In this document: positions 1 through 13,303 of the stretch, one piece after another
Layout of the letters: each line of letters begins with the position of its first letter
Numbering within the stretch: the stretch's first letter is position 1
Source of the DNA: Adiantum capillus-veneris
Lineage: Eukaryota; Streptophyta; Polypodiopsida; Polypodiales; Pteridaceae
Assembly: GCA_014529385.2 (NCBI GenBank)
Contig: CM043963.1
Coordinates: 96,662,912 to 96,726,911, forward strand
Length of the DNA: 64,000 nucleotides
Reading direction: 5' to 3'
Program-made: the position numbers and the translations under genes
Notes under the pieces: generated by a model
Told to the model about the DNA's origin: nothing
Seen by the model: the letters and a program-made list of their open reading frames with translations, nothing else
The model's database searches: none

Positions 1-1
1 T

Positions 2-175
2 GTCTTTGAAAACTCCTTGGTAGATCTTTAGGTCGTTCGACTCTAGCAATTCTTCCTTGATCCATGTGCTGGTGGGCTTTAGTGTTCCTTCTGGTATGAC
101 GAAGGGCTCCACTTCTTCTAGGTAATCCTTAATGGTCATTCTTTTCTTCTTTCCCGGTGACTTCGCGGCTGCCAT
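2..175 (-). CDS. N-terminus of unknown protein, runs off left edge
   Basis: An ATG at 175 opens a frame of 58 codons without a stop that leaves the window. It begins MAAAKSPGKKKRMTIKDYL and continues through an acidic stretch (EEVEPFVIPEG) to KIYQGVFKD. The lysine-rich start could be a nuclear-localisation-like patch. I recognise no family. Codon usage looks coding, with no low-complexity bias. The upstream side holds the 285-bp palindrome array. It could be the first exon of a host gene, a DNA-transposon protein or a gag N-terminus; the visible part does not decide. Confidence 0.4.
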   Translation of the reverse strand, partial: MAAAKSPGKKKRMTIKDYLEEVEPFVIPEGTLKPTSTWIKEELLESNDLKIYQGVFKD

Positions 176-199
176 AGATCCTGTTGCACTCAGTAGTCC

Positions 200-1240
200 G
201 AAGTTAGCGTTTTTTCCATATTAGTTGAGAAACTGAGTTTTAACTATCCAAATGACTTGAAAATTGAAAATAAAGCTTAAAAGAAACTTGTGAAACTGTG
301 CATGTGCTCACAGTGCAATTCTGGCCAAAATTTTCCATTTAGACATCCTACTCGTAGGATGTCATTTTCATTAGAATTGGTTGATACTTGACATGCTGGT
401 AGTGCACGGCTTATGGAACATGGCTATGTGCTTGGATATGGATTTGGGCATCAAAAAGTGGATTTTTTGGCTGATTCAGGCTTTAGGTCACAAATTGGGT
501 AGAAAGTCCATAACGGGTAGCAATTGATGTCCAAATGGGTTGAAAATTGGTATATGGGCTCATTGCACCATGGTATTGCTTCCCATGATGTAACTCTTTG
601 CACAGAAGGTCCAAATTATGCTGGAGACATCCTACGCATAGGATGTCTATTTCATCAAAATGACATGAGATTTGTTCTGTGGGTAGTCCTTGGCCTATGG
701 AACATGGCTATGCTCTTGGATTTGGATTTGGACAAGGATTGATGCTTGTAAGAGCCTATGTAGTGTTTTTGGGCTCAAAAAGTGTATCTTGAAGGTGTTA
801 GGGGTCAAAAATGGTTAGAATGGCTTCAAAATTGATATATGAGCTCTTGATGATGAGGTGATTGGATCTGGAATGGACAAACACCCTCAGTAGGCCAAAA
901 ATGTCAAATAGACATCCTACGCGTAGGATGTCTACTTCACCAATTTTTGCTTCTGACCACACAGATTGGTTGTTGATGTGTTGGTAAATGTGTTGTGCAA
1001 GTTTCATGTGATTTGGACAAGATTTGGTAGGTCCATGGCTCATTTTTGCATCCATGCCCTAACTTTGCGTTTTTTCATGCATATGAGGTCAATTTTGGTC
1101 CAAATGTGAAGAGACTTGGTGGATAGCATGTAAAGGTCATTCAAAAAATGTGTGTGATGAAAAATGTTGGGATCTGTGCCCAGAAATTCCCTTGAGACAT
1201 CCTACGTGTAGGATGTCTCCTGATGATTTTTTCATGGATT
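200..1240. repeat. ~285-bp tandem array with conserved palindromic core
   Basis: Four 22-bp palindromes of the form GACATCCTA-N4-TAGGATGTC lie at 342-363, 626-647, 911-932 and 1196-1217, spaced 284, 285 and 285 bp. Other landmarks keep the same register: the stretch around TGGAACATGGCTATG recurs at 413 and 698, and GAAAATTGG/CAAAATTGATAT-like segments recur near 540 and 828. The body of each unit has diverged clearly, but both 9-bp palindrome arms are identical in all four copies. Only the central four bases vary. Confidence 0.85.
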
Positions 1241-2800
1241 ATGCCCCTAGTGCCTGCCCTTGGTCCCCCTGAGTTCCTTTTAAGCCTAATTTCAACAAAA
1301 AAGTCAAATGGATAGAAAGTAACTCCCTGTGTGGACTTCAGAGCCTTCAAGATGTTTTCTGACTTTTGGAGTGCTTTCTGGTGATGAAATTTCTTGATGT
1401 TGGTCTCCATAGCTTCCCAATCCCTTTGGGATCCTTGTCGTATGGTTTTTGTCGACTTTGGCTTCACCGGAGCTTCTTTTGGAAATTTGTCGCTCTAGAA
1501 GCACCCGTGGTTGCGTTTTCATGTCTTCGATGATTTGTGGTGGTCTACCACCATAGGAATTGGTTGTTGATGGTCTAGGAAAGCCGCTCGTGAAGTTTGG
1601 TGGCAAACGGGCATGCGGTTTGGCTGCGAGAGCAATTTGACGCTTTGTGTGTCTGATGCCGTTTCTGAAGTTTAGTGCCGCTTCGGGTCACTTTTTGGTA
1701 ATGTGGGTCACATAGAATTGTCGAGCATGTCGAGATGCTCCTACCCATGAATTTTGGTAGCATGTGGGCGCCTTTTCCTCTCTTTCCATTTGGTGGCCTC
1801 TTGCGGGATTCTAGGAATTATGTTTTTTCTCGATGGTTTTCTATTGTCTTTGGACATCCAAGACTGGTCTCCTACACTAGGGTAAGCTGCCGATGAAGTT
1901 TCGGTGCTTTTGGGTTAGCCATTAGGTCGTCGCCTCTACTTGTAGGTCTCTACCGCCCGCTTTGTGTGTGAACCCTACGCTAGTTTTTGCGACAAAACGA
2001 CAAACATGCGCGAAAAGCTCAAGGTGGTGAGCCTACCTCTCATGTCTGAAGCCCGTCGGGTAGTCGTGCACGTGATAGAAGCTGCTGGAAGGTCCGTTCG
2101 CTCTAGGTGGCAGAAGCTCTCTCCAAAAGGTCAATTTAGTGTCCTCACTTCACTTTATCCCTTGGGCACCTTTGGCCTTTTGATTGACCTCAAACTGACC
2201 CCGGAGAGGCCAAAAAATGGCCACGCAGTGCGTTTTTGTTACCTTTCTATATCCCTCAGCACACTTGACACTCAATTTTCCAAATAATTCATCTTGCAAT
2301 CACGTGATGTAGCCCCCAAATATAGTTATCATGATGACCTTTCTGCATAATTCATCACAAGAAACACTCCTGTGTCCTCACTTATCCAAGTGCAAGTCTT
2401 GATCCCATTCGACCTCCTGACACCACTGGATGTCATCTGACGCACCTGCTTACCTCATGGCGTGATCCCAATGATAGCTTCCTAAAGAAGTTTTACGCTC
2501 CACCAAATCCTCATTATTATAGAAAAACACACTGATACTGGTGATAATGAAAATCGATGTACTATGTACACACTGTCCTACGTGTACACATGTGGGCCCC
2601 ATATAACCACCTGGCTCTGGAAAATGGGCAATCCTTTATTCAATGCACCATGCATGTGTATGTACATATGCGCAATCACTTCTTTTAAAAAACTCCTAAC
2701 AACGCCTGTTGCTACTTGTCTGCCCAGGCTCTTTATAGCTGCTTGAGCCCTCTGTCATGCGCCTACTAGCCTGCACATACCTGGTTATGCCATCTTCTAT
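1241..2800. other. No recognisable gene
   Basis: Short overlapping open stretches exist on both strands (longest about 108 codons) but none shows a recognisable motif, consistent codon use or a splice-site pair. A GC-richer part around 1500-2200 may be decayed coding sequence of unknown origin. Confidence 0.5.
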
Positions 2801-2819
2801 GGTCGACACACTTTGGCTG

Positions 2820-3110
2820 CACCAACGTAAACTTGACATCTCTATCTACACAATGGACTTTGGAAAACCACAAAGGGGATACTAGTGCTTAATGAACAAA
2901 CGTGCTACATCTTGTGATGTGACTGAGGCCTTAGAAGGAATCAACATGCAAAACTTGCTGAAACAATCAATGATGGTTAAACACTTAGTACTCCGTGAAT
3001 GAAAAATAAGTGGAAAATTAGTCAGAAAATCCATGGAAATGTCATGAAATGTGCCTTAGAGAATAGGTAGTGGTAGCAAGAGGCCCTGAAATCGGCTTAT
3101 AGGGCGGTAG
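2820..3110 (-). mobile_element. Ty3/gypsy integrase fragment
   Basis: The minus strand reads the approach to, and first part of, a gypsy integrase core: LLPLPIL, then DISMDFLTNFPLI (family wording SMDFITGLP), then TIIDCFSKF and SQDVARLFIKH. This is a broken fossil fragment with more than one break. No LTRs can be assigned to it. The matching chromodomain tail at about 5 kb lies on the wrong side to be the simple continuation, so this is probably a separate copy. Confidence 0.75.
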
Positions 3111-3130
3111 ACGTAGGCTTTCATCCGAAA

Positions 3131-4610
3131 CTTTACTTTAGACTTTAGGACACAGAGAAACTTTGCAAATAAAAACCTATAACAGGAATTGACACTTCAA
3201 CATACACAGGTTGGAAGCTGGAGCACCACCAAGTGAACGCTGATACCTATTGGCCCCAAATATTGGCACCCCTTTTGGTATTTCTTTCTTATATTCAAAG
3301 AGGGAATAAAACTTGTGATTTCCTACAAGTTTCCCCACATAATCCAGGCTGGAAATGACCTGTTCTGGCCAAATTTCGGTAGCATAACTGTACTAGGACA
3401 CTTCACGCAACAAGTGACTTTCTCAACGCATATAAACACTTTGCAAAACTTGACAAGAATTTGCAGCACGCTCAATTCTCTATTTTCTGCCCTAAAAATG
3501 CGCTAGATCACCTATATAGCAGTCCCCTCGCATCCCCGAACCTCCTGGGGGTATTAGGGAACGTTTAGGACCAAAACCCTAAACCTGAAAAATACACTGC
3601 AGGCTGTATTTCCCTATTTTGGGCTCCGTTTTGCAAGCCGGTTTCATCCATTCTAAGTCCTCAAGCTCCAGCACCTGTAGAGTACTTTCCCTTTGATTCA
3701 AACACGCGTGAAATCTCTCTAAATTCACTTCTACATGCGAGAGATTAGCAACTAGCTAATCTAGTACCTGTGCAAGCGGCTCTTGCCTCTGCAATCTCGC
3801 ATGAATCCACACAACTATACATGGGTCAAATGAAGAGCCCTCTTGTGGAGCATCACATAACTACAAGGAGAGGAGAGAGAGAGCAGTGAATGTTGTGCAA
3901 GGCTTTTGTTCTTGCACTTCACTGTACATAGAGGGTAGGCAAGCACACGGTAGCTTTAGTACCTGCAACAATCCACCATACAGTTGAAAAATGCAACCCA
4001 CATTTTATTTTAAAGCTTGTCTCTTCTTAAGTTGGAAAATGCCCTAAAATGTGCCAAGTGGTACTCATGCATTAATTCTCCGCTTTGGACCTTCTAGTCT
4101 AAAGATATCTCAACCGATTGCTCAGTTAACTTAGTGGCAGAGTAATGAAATGTTCCTCTTGTCATTTCGAAGCTAATGACATGAGCAGATTTCATGGCCC
4201 AAAATAGCAATTACCTAAATTTTAGGAGATGCTTCCATTGGACTCTCACTGGTCATACAACCATCTATCACCAGCTGGGACCATGTCCAAAAATGCAATG
4301 TAGCCCAGTTCTCGGGTGATTTTCTTTTGGTGACCCCACCTTGGCACTATGCCTTTATTGAGTTAGTTTCCTAGTATCCACCAACTTACGAAGTGCAGTG
4401 AGGGGACCTAAATGAGTTTGAACTGAGCCTAGAAACCCTTTCACTACTCAAATTACAGTGCCGACCAACCTCCCATATGTGGGTGAAACTACCGTTCCAC
4501 ACTGGCCATACAATGTCCGACCATTTGCAACTTCGAAAAGAGGGTCTCAAAAATTAAACAGAAATCATCGGAAAGAAACCAACAACTAAGGTTAGCAATT
4601 GCCACATCCT
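3131..4610. other. Non-coding; probably includes an LTR
   Basis: No coding signal seen. Because a polypurine tract lies at 4618-4628 (minus sense) directly before TGTCACG, the part leftwards from 4617 is probably the 3' LTR of the chromodomain-bearing fragment to its right. Its far end could not be placed, and no partner LTR was seen. Confidence 0.4.
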
Positions 4611-4616
4611 CGTGAC

Positions 4617-5327
4617 ATACCCCCCTCTTGAAACCGGAAACATCCTTAATTGCATACCATAAATACATGCCATTGATGATCTTGTGTTGTTAGCACTCTT
4701 TTATCATAGCATGTATCTGCAAGAAAGATGATGAGACATAGATACAAATGACTTAATGACACCTTCATACTTCTGTCATTTCCATCTATGATAGAAGTGA
4801 ACATTATACGTTTAACACTTAAAGAGTGATGCACACTTCTATTACAGTGAATCCATATGTATATTTTCTGTACTAGCTCTATCATTACCCCTCCTTTGCA
4901 CATGTTGTGTTGTGGTATACGTAGGTTGTAACCCAAAGGACTCAAGGTAAAGCTGCAATACAATTGGTGACTTTGACATTTCATGCTCTTCCATCTACTT
5001 TGCATCCATGGGTGGATAGTTCTTGAACCTCACCAAATAGCATCTTGCAACCTGTCCCTTAACTTTTCTTTCCTTATGTGCCAAAATCTGCTCAAGTACC
5101 AAAATTTCATCAAGTTCCTCAACTTCTGGTTGGTCTTCATCTGGCATATCTTCTGGCACATCACCCACGAAGGGTCTTAGAAGACTCACGTGAAACGCAT
5201 TATGAATCTTGCAAGCGTTATGCAATTGGACCTTGGAAGCAACATTGCTGATCTTATCAAGCTGTTGAAAAGGCCCATAGTAACGCATGCTGAGCTTCAA
5301 TAACCACCGTTGCTTGCCCTTCATTTT
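4617..5327 (-). mobile_element. Ty3/gypsy chromovirus 3' end: integrase tail, chromodomain, PPT
   Basis: Read on the minus strand, the integrase C-terminal module (KLSMRYYGPFQQL, then HNAFHVSLLRPF) is followed by a chromodomain (ILVLEQILAHKERK through YLVRFKNYPP). About 380 bp further on comes a purine tract (AGAGGGGGGTA) immediately before TGTCACG, the expected PPT/LTR junction at 4617. Chromodomain integrases mark the chromovirus branch of Ty3/gypsy. The right side is cut by the non-coding LTR element starting at 5328. Fossil, 5'-truncated. Confidence 0.8.
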
Positions 5328-6485
5328 TGTAAGGTGCAGCGGAAGTGAATGTTGAACTTTGCTCAAGATGAGTGCTTTGAAATGTGCAAGGGTTCCTTTT
5401 ACCTACGGAAGGAAGAGCCTTACATTCCTTTAGCGAGAGAGTGCAAATGATCACAAACAAAGTGAATGACACTGTGAATGAAGGGGTTGAGACTGAGAGA
5501 TAGAGAGAGAAGAATGTGACACCAGAATGTTATCAAACTCTTCTTCGAAGGCCCCACTCTCTATGGTGAGAGCGGTCTACTATTGATTTCACAAATCTCT
5601 ACAATGCAATGGACTTGCCAACGATGTCGACAACGATGAGGACGGCGATAAGACGGGCTGAAACTAAAAACGCTAATGGCTGAAATCTACAAATCTTGTA
5701 TCTGCTAAATTGTGAATCTATGTTGGTGACGACGATGCATTGAAAACACAGATATTGAAATCTACGAATAGCGGGCTTAATTTGCAAACTCTTGATAATC
5801 TAACCGTGCGGTGAGGAACTATTGCGGGAAGGTGAGATCTACGAGGTTTAGGGGTTGTTCTGTGGTGTCTATAGGTTGAAAACTGAAAACAATGAAGCTA
5901 GGACTGAATCTGTTGCCAAGGAACTGCAAAACGCTAGATGATCTGCAACTCCAAAAATGCTAGGGCTGAAGGTACATCTGCTGCAAAAACGCTATTGATT
6001 CTGTTGTCGCCAAGTTGATCCACAAGTTTCAAAAAGCTGGGGTTGATCTTCATCTGAATAAAATGCCAGGCTAATTCTGATGGTGGCTGAAAACGCTAGG
6101 AGTTGCATAGGGGGGTCTTGCTGAGAAGGTGCACTGCTAGACTTGTGGTCTCTACTCCCTCTTCTGCCAGAAAGTGCTAGTGCTAGATTTTCTTATATAC
6201 CTGCTTGGCCAAATTTCCCTAGCCAATTTCCCAACAGTCATTTATTAATAATAAGTGAAAAATGGCTAAAATAGGGAAAATATGTCTATGCACAATAAAA
6301 ATTCTCTTGATGCATTTTAATGGTAATCTGATGATCATGCTGTGTGCAACCAGAGGATATGCATCTACTCTAAGTGTTTGGACATGCACGGTCTGCAAAC
6401 AGACTCACAAAAGTGCTAGAACACCTTGTCATGAAGTAGCTTGTCCACGTACACATAGGGTTAGAAGTGTATGTGAGAATTGGTG
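5328..6485 (-). repeat. 3' LTR of the non-coding element
   Basis: Matches 7635-8875 along its length: the TGTAAGG start, the ACAAACAAAGTG block, the GACGATGA-rich block and the CTAAGTG-TTGGACATGCACG block near the right end. The right boundary is approximate. Confidence 0.65.
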
Positions 6486-6591
6486 AGGTTTAGGAGTGGA
6501 GACCGGAGTAGTATTAGGCATTGAAAATGACAATCTAAATGATGTCTCCCTCGTCTCTCAATGATTTACTTGATGCGGAAGCTTGGGCCAT

Positions 6592-6693
<102 letters not shown>

Positions 6694-6965
6694 GCAGTGT
6701 GGAGCTTGAAGCCTTGAAGCTTGAGGGCTTGACTCTTGAGCTTGGAGGCTTACAACCTTGAGGCCCAAGAGAGAGGGGAAGAGACGAGACAAGAATGAAT
6801 GAATGAAGGCTTGCTCTTTGCTCTTCACATGCTCAAGACTCAAGAGAGGCTTGATGGAGAGGAACGAGGCTAGAGGCTAGAGCATGTGAGTCTTGAGCAT
6901 GTGAAGCCTTGAAGCCTTGAGGGAGGGATGATGTTTAAAGGAGGCCTTGAGCCATTTTTATAGGA

Positions 6966-6992
6966 TAACCTCCCCCCAAGCCCCCCCCCCCC
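6966..6992. repeat. Poly-C tract
   Basis: Cytosine-rich run with a 14-base uninterrupted C stretch in the interior of the non-coding LTR element; G-rich on the minus strand. Confidence 0.9.
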
Positions 6993-7620
6993 AAATCGTT
7001 CAAAAAGGCTGCCTCTGAACGGTCTGTTTTTTTAAAAAAATAGTCATATTTTTAAAATTCAAATCTGCCATTCCAAAATCCCGCCTGTTTCGCGTTTTGA
7101 ACTCTTGTTCCAGCCCCGTTCTGGCAGACGTTCCGGTTACAGCCCCGGGCAGAACGCCTTCCGTTCCTGTATCCGTTTTGGGTGTTTGGCTCAAGTAGGA
7201 AAGCGTTCTAGGAATGGTAGGGACCCGTTCCGAGTGTTACCTGTCACTCTGGCTTCTTGAGTTCTTGAGGTTCATGAGGTTCTTAGCTTGCAATGTGCCT
7301 CTAAGAACGCTTTTTCTCTTACCCAAGCTCAACTCTTCCCTGTGGGTGCACCCCTTGGCGGCCTTGCACTCACACCAAGTTTGTTTTTTCCCACCTCACG
7401 TCAATTAGCCTGCCGCTAAATGCAAGGTCCGCTCTAAATGAGTGAAAAGAGGAACGAGGGGAGGCTGGAGGAGCCCTGCTTTCTTGGGTTACCTACCACT
7501 CTTCAAAAACACATATTAGAGATTGTTACGCCCAAGTGGTCTTGGGTAACGTGCGATCAAATGAAGCAAAATATTTATTGTGGTTCTCTGCTCGAGTGAT
7601 GATACCGAACACTTCCAAAG

Positions 7621-7633
7621 GGCTTTGATACCA
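7621..7633 (-). promoter_or_regulatory. Primer-binding site, initiator Met tRNA type
   Basis: Minus strand TGGTATCAAAGCC, one base from the LTR end at 7635. It matches the usual plant TGGTATCAGAGC primer site with one difference in the first 12 bases. It fixes the element's direction. Confidence 0.8.
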
Positions 7634-7634
7634 A

Positions 7635-8875
<1,241 letters not shown>

Positions 8876-11810
8876 ATATACAAAATAATTTTTTTAGCAC
8901 TGTTTAACTTTTGACTGAGAAATGCAAATGGATGGCCATGGTGTTGCAGCACAGCTCCTATGGTGACATTGCTCGTATCTGCCCACCTCAAAGGGATCAT
9001 CCCAAGGAACAAGGATGAGACATGAAGCCTCAGTGAGGGCAACCTTGAGAGCTTCAAAAGCCTAAATGACTGCCTCGAGCGAATGAATGAACTGGTAGCG
9101 AGTTTTTACCCCTTTCAAAACATCAATCATTGGTGTGGCAATGCGTGCAAAATTCTGCATATGCGAACCATATGCCTGACGCAGACCTAAAAAAGAACGC
9201 ACCTCATATGCTTTTTCTGGGCAAATCCCAATTGCGAACCTGTTCTACCTTAGCGGGGTCCAACCTGACACCGTTTGCAGATATGATATAGCCCAGATAT
9301 ATAACTTGAGTTAGAAAAAATTCGACTTCTTAGCTACAACATACAACTGACACTCATCCAAACAAGCCAAACCTCTTCTACATCTCGTTCATGTTGTTAC
9401 CATGATGTAGAAAAAATGAGAATCCCATCTAGAAAAATAAACACACATACACCAATCATGCAACCAAAATGACCTACCATTAGACGGTTGAACATACCCA
9501 CAACACCTATCAATCCAAAAGCCATAACAACATACTCCCATTGCCATCGCTTCGTGCAGAAAGCGGTCTTGTAGTTGTTGCCCTCGAATATCCTCACCTA
9601 ATGGTACCCACTTTTGAGATCGACTTTGCTAAAATCCTTTACACCATTGAGCCTATCAAGGATATACTCAATGCGAGGCATTGGAAACTTGTTCTTGACA
9701 GTCATCTTGTTGAGTGCCGTGTAATCTACACACAAACAAGAAGACCATCTTGCTTGCAGACAAACAAAATAGGAGCAATAAAAGGACTTACACTAGGGCA
9801 TATGAAGCCCTGGCCACTAACTCTGTAAGTTGCCACTCTAACTCTACTTCTTGCAACATGTTCAAACGGTAGGGAGCCTTACTGATGACTGGTTGTGCTC
9901 CTTCCATGACATGAGCTCAATATGATGACCCTCTGGGTGCTCGAGAGGGAGACGGGGCGGAAGATCATCTTGCAAGAAAAGATGCTCATACTTATTAAAC
10001 AAACTTGAGTACCATTTTGGATTCTGGAGATCCTCCGATACTGGAGTGGCATAAATGAAGACCGCTTGAGCTCCTCGTCATAACTCACGTTTAGCCTACA
10101 CATGAGAAATAAGAAGTAAGGAATGGAGTCCCTGCTCACCGCGGATAACCATGGGAGAGCAACTTGCGGGTGAGAGAGTGAGTGTGTTTGCTTTCCAATT
10201 AATTTGTAGATCATGCTCACAAAACCCTTAGGGGGTGTACTATGTGATCATGTTAATGTATAACGTGAGTTTGAAAGGAAGGATTTTATAATGCAAAACA
10301 TTTAGGCCATTTAACAGAAAAATAAGGGGTTTTTATATTCAATTTTGGAAAAAAATCTTAAAATAAGGGGTCATTTTATTCATGTGGACATGTTAAAAGA
10401 GGGGGTTTTTTTATACCCTGCGAATGCACGTTATATAGGGGGGTACTGAATAATGAACCCCCCAAGACGAAACCATTTAACGCTGAAAATCATATCACAT
10501 CATGTGAGAGGTGGTGAATAGAAACTAGGATATCCTTCTTTATAAGAGAATAACTAATCACATCATGCATATTGTGAGAGTCAAACAAGACCACAACACA
10601 TTGATCGTTCACATGATCATAACATTTAAAGAGAGATTCATGAAGGTGCTCGTAAAAAATGTGTGGTGTACTGTTTGGATTAATCAAGGTACTGACATAA
10701 GATGTGGGTTTTTGGTTGCTTTTGTGGGTGCTTTCTTAGGACAATCTTTTCTCATATGACCCTTAGTGTGACATTGAAAATTTTTCCCTCTTTTCCATAA
10801 ACCGTTCCTTCTTCAATATTTAACCATCCTCCTAAGATTTCTGGAACAACTTTTTCATCAAGTGTCAACTTAGATTTACCTTGAGTTTTGGCCTTTCCTT
10901 TATTATCTTGTGAGAGTTATGTGCTTTAGGTTTAGAGGAAAATTGAGAAGAAGAAGAATTATTGTTATGCTTATTGTTGTTCTTACCATTATGAGGTTTT
11001 GCAAGGTACTTTGAGACGACTTGTTCTCCTTAGCCTTACCTTTGTTGTGCTTCATTTCTTGGATGAGAGTTATCGCCACTACGGGATTGTAGTCCATAGG
11101 GTTGAAGACTTGTACATCAAATTTGATGTACTCATCCAACCAAAAAAGAAAAGCCTCTTTTCATTCTGCAATTGATTTTCCCAATTGATCGCCAATATGC
11201 AAAATACGGTTAGAAACAGACATAACATGACTGCCATTTTGCTTAATACCACGCCAATCTTCTTTTAATCAATCAAGGTATTGCGGTGGCATAAAACAAG
11301 CCATGAGCTTGCCTTGGAAGTCGACCCAATAGAGAGAGAGGGGTACGCCATCCTTGGCATGCTGAAGATGCTTGGACAACTATGACTCCTACCAAGCTTG
11401 GTACCAATTAATGGCATCACCCACTAGATACATGGAAGCAATTAAAACTTTACTATTGCTGGTTTTCATGTTAGTCACAAAGTAAGCATTAAATCGATGC
11501 AACGAAGAATGAATCACAGAAGAATCCATTTACCATCATACTTATTGAAAGTCAACTTCTCAGTGACTAGATTGTTGGAGTTGTCTTCTCTACCTATGCT
11601 ACGTGATGACTCGCCGACCTCCTTGAGTGGCTTGATCTTCGTGGAGACTACCTATAGGACTTTTGCATGTGTTGGTCACTCTGCACCTCTCGCTCTAACT
11701 CCATAGCTGCTGGCTTTTCATCGGCCACTATGCATTGAGCCTTGCCTGCTTACTAACGCTTGAGCTCCATAACTGCCCTTCTTTCTTCAGTCGCCGCTAT
11801 GCGTTAAGAT
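8876..11810 (-). mobile_element. Ty3/gypsy fragment: gag, reverse transcriptase, RNase H start
   Basis: In minus-strand order: a charged gag-like segment (about 11.8-10.9 kb); a zinc-knuckle remnant near 10.76 kb (QCHTKGHMRKDCPKK); reverse transcriptase at about 9.95-9.40 kb with CVDYTALNKMTVKNKFPMPR, DLKSGYH, YKTAF and FLDGILIFS (the family's FxDDILIFS); then the start of RNase H (TSNVTIGAVLQHHGHPFAF-SQKL) at about 9.0-8.88 kb. It stops against the non-coding LTR element. This is an old fossil with many breaks. It may be the same original insertion as the chromodomain tail at 4.6-5.3 kb, but the piece between them is not present. Confidence 0.8.
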
Positions 11811-12590
11811 TCACAACCCCCCTCCAAGGGTCCCCCTCGAATTAGCTTTAGATTGCACAAAGTGTGAGACAATGGTTCTAAATGTTGAGATGCTTGACAA
11901 TGACAATGTTGACCATGATGACTACAACGACGATGATGACGAGGCTAAGGGGCTGAAATCTGAAAAAGCTACTGATGCTTGAGACTAAAATCTAAAATCA
12001 CTTGAGATGTTGACAGGGTACTGCCGATGAGATGAGATACGGGCTGATCTACTGTTGTCAATGACGATGATGGCTGAAAACTGAAAAATGTTGGCTGAAC
12101 TGAGAGCTAAAAAATGAAAACACTGAAGTGACTACGATGGGAAGGGTGACCATGATAAGTCTATCGTTGTCCGCTGTGGATCTGCTCTACAGGATGCCAA
12201 GGGGAAAAGAAAAAAATGCTACTATTGTTGAAATCGTAGATCTATTGGATGCCAAAACGCTAGATAGTGCTGAGAAAATGCTACGAGACTTGCTTGGGTT
12301 GCGGGTGCTTCTTGGTGCTACTGCTCTCCTGCATCCAGTGCCTTTCTCTAACGCCCAAGGCCTCCTTATATAGGTGTCAATAACTGGGTAAGTCTTTCTG
12401 ATGCCCCCTCGATTGGGAATTGAAAAATCACTTAATAATGAAATTATCTGTTAAGAGGTTGTTCACGTGTAGTTGGGGAAAAAGGTTTTGTACGGTGAAA
12501 GTCCTTTATGCTTGATACAGGGTACTGATGCTAATTATAATGGGTTGTGCAATCACAGGGTATGAAACTGATCTAAGTGTTAGATTTATG
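11808..12590 (-). repeat. Partial LTR related to the 5328/7635 repeats
   Basis: Shares the CCCCCCTCC-AAGGG start, the GATTGCACAAAG block, the GACGATGATGACGA block and the CTAAGTGTTAG end with the two LTRs to its left. It lacks the first third. It lies just upstream (minus sense) of the gag-like segment and may be the 5' LTR of that fragment. Confidence 0.55.
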
Positions 12591-12835
12591 CCACTTTGTT
12601 GCTTCACATAGGTCTAGGAACTTCCTTGTACGGCTAGTGTCTCCGGGCTGACCACCCATAGTCTAGGTTGTACTTTGTCCGGCTGTCCGCTTGAGTTGGC
12701 CGACCACCTTGGGCACTCATATATATGGAGTCAGGGGGTACACACATACATACATGTGATCATTGTACGGGTCTTCTGCTCTGGTAGTCAGTGAGGGGCT
12801 GATTGCCCCCTCTCCCCTACACCAGTGTTTTGTGG

Positions 12836-12839
<4 letters not shown>

Positions 12840-12928
<89 letters not shown>
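12840..12928. repeat. (CT)n microsatellite, ~44 units
   Basis: Uninterrupted CT run 27 bp before the LTR end. Confidence 0.98.
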
Positions 12929-12930
<2 letters not shown>

Positions 12931-12955
12931 GCTTCCGCACACGTGCACTCTCACA

Positions 12956-12967
12956 TGGTATCAGAGC
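12956..12967 (+). promoter_or_regulatory. Primer-binding site, initiator Met tRNA
   Basis: TGGTATCAGAGC directly after the CACA terminus of an LTR; the exact plant consensus. Confidence 0.85.
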
Positions 12968-13187
12968 TTCAGGCTCCTCATGGTCAAGGGCGCTTCACCA
13001 TCAACAAGAGGTTCTTCTCCTAGGCTTGATCAGATAGCATTTTTGCAATAGCAAAAAGAACAGGCAACGTTTCTGCAAATGTGCCTCCAAAAGGGGGTGG
13101 CGCCAACATGTGGACAGCTTCCATTTTGAAGGAATGCTTGTCACCTTCCTTTTTGCAAGAAAACATTAGATCTATTGTTTCTATTGT

Positions 13188-13303
13188 GAGTGCTACACTT
13201 TTGAGGTTGACGTGCTAGCTTTTCCAAAAGACTTTATATCTTAAAGTCAAGGAACATCGAAAACGTTGAAAGCGAGCACGTCAACCTCTAAGGCATGGCA
13301 CTC
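13188..13303. repeat. Small inverted repeat, 35-bp arms
   Basis: GAGGTTGACGTGCT-GCTTT (about 13203-13222) is answered by AAAGC-AGCACGTCAACCTC (about 13269-13288), and the outer flanks GAGTGCTA/TGGCACTC also pair. It sits at the outer end of the left arm of the large inverted repeat. Confidence 0.8.

Larger units (their letters stand above)
12600..13135 (+). mobile_element. LTR end, primer-binding site and gag start
   Basis: A plus-strand LTR ends CACA at 12955 and is followed immediately by TGGTATCAGAGC (12956-12967), a perfect initiator-tRNA primer site. A gag-like N-terminus follows (RLDQIAFLQ, then QKEQATFLQMC). The LTR carries the (CT)n run at 12840-12928; its left end could not be placed. 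The element stops at about 13.14 kb, where the inverted repeat begins. Fossil, 3'-truncated. Confidence 0.65.

Noticed and set aside
200-1240. CRISPR array
   Set aside because: The 285-bp spacing, diverged units and plant context do not fit a CRISPR array; it is a tandem repeat.
10258-10436. Possible small MITE with TATAACGTG/CACGTTATA ends
   Set aside because: Only 9 bp of inverted terminus, no target duplication and no second copy in the window; may be chance.
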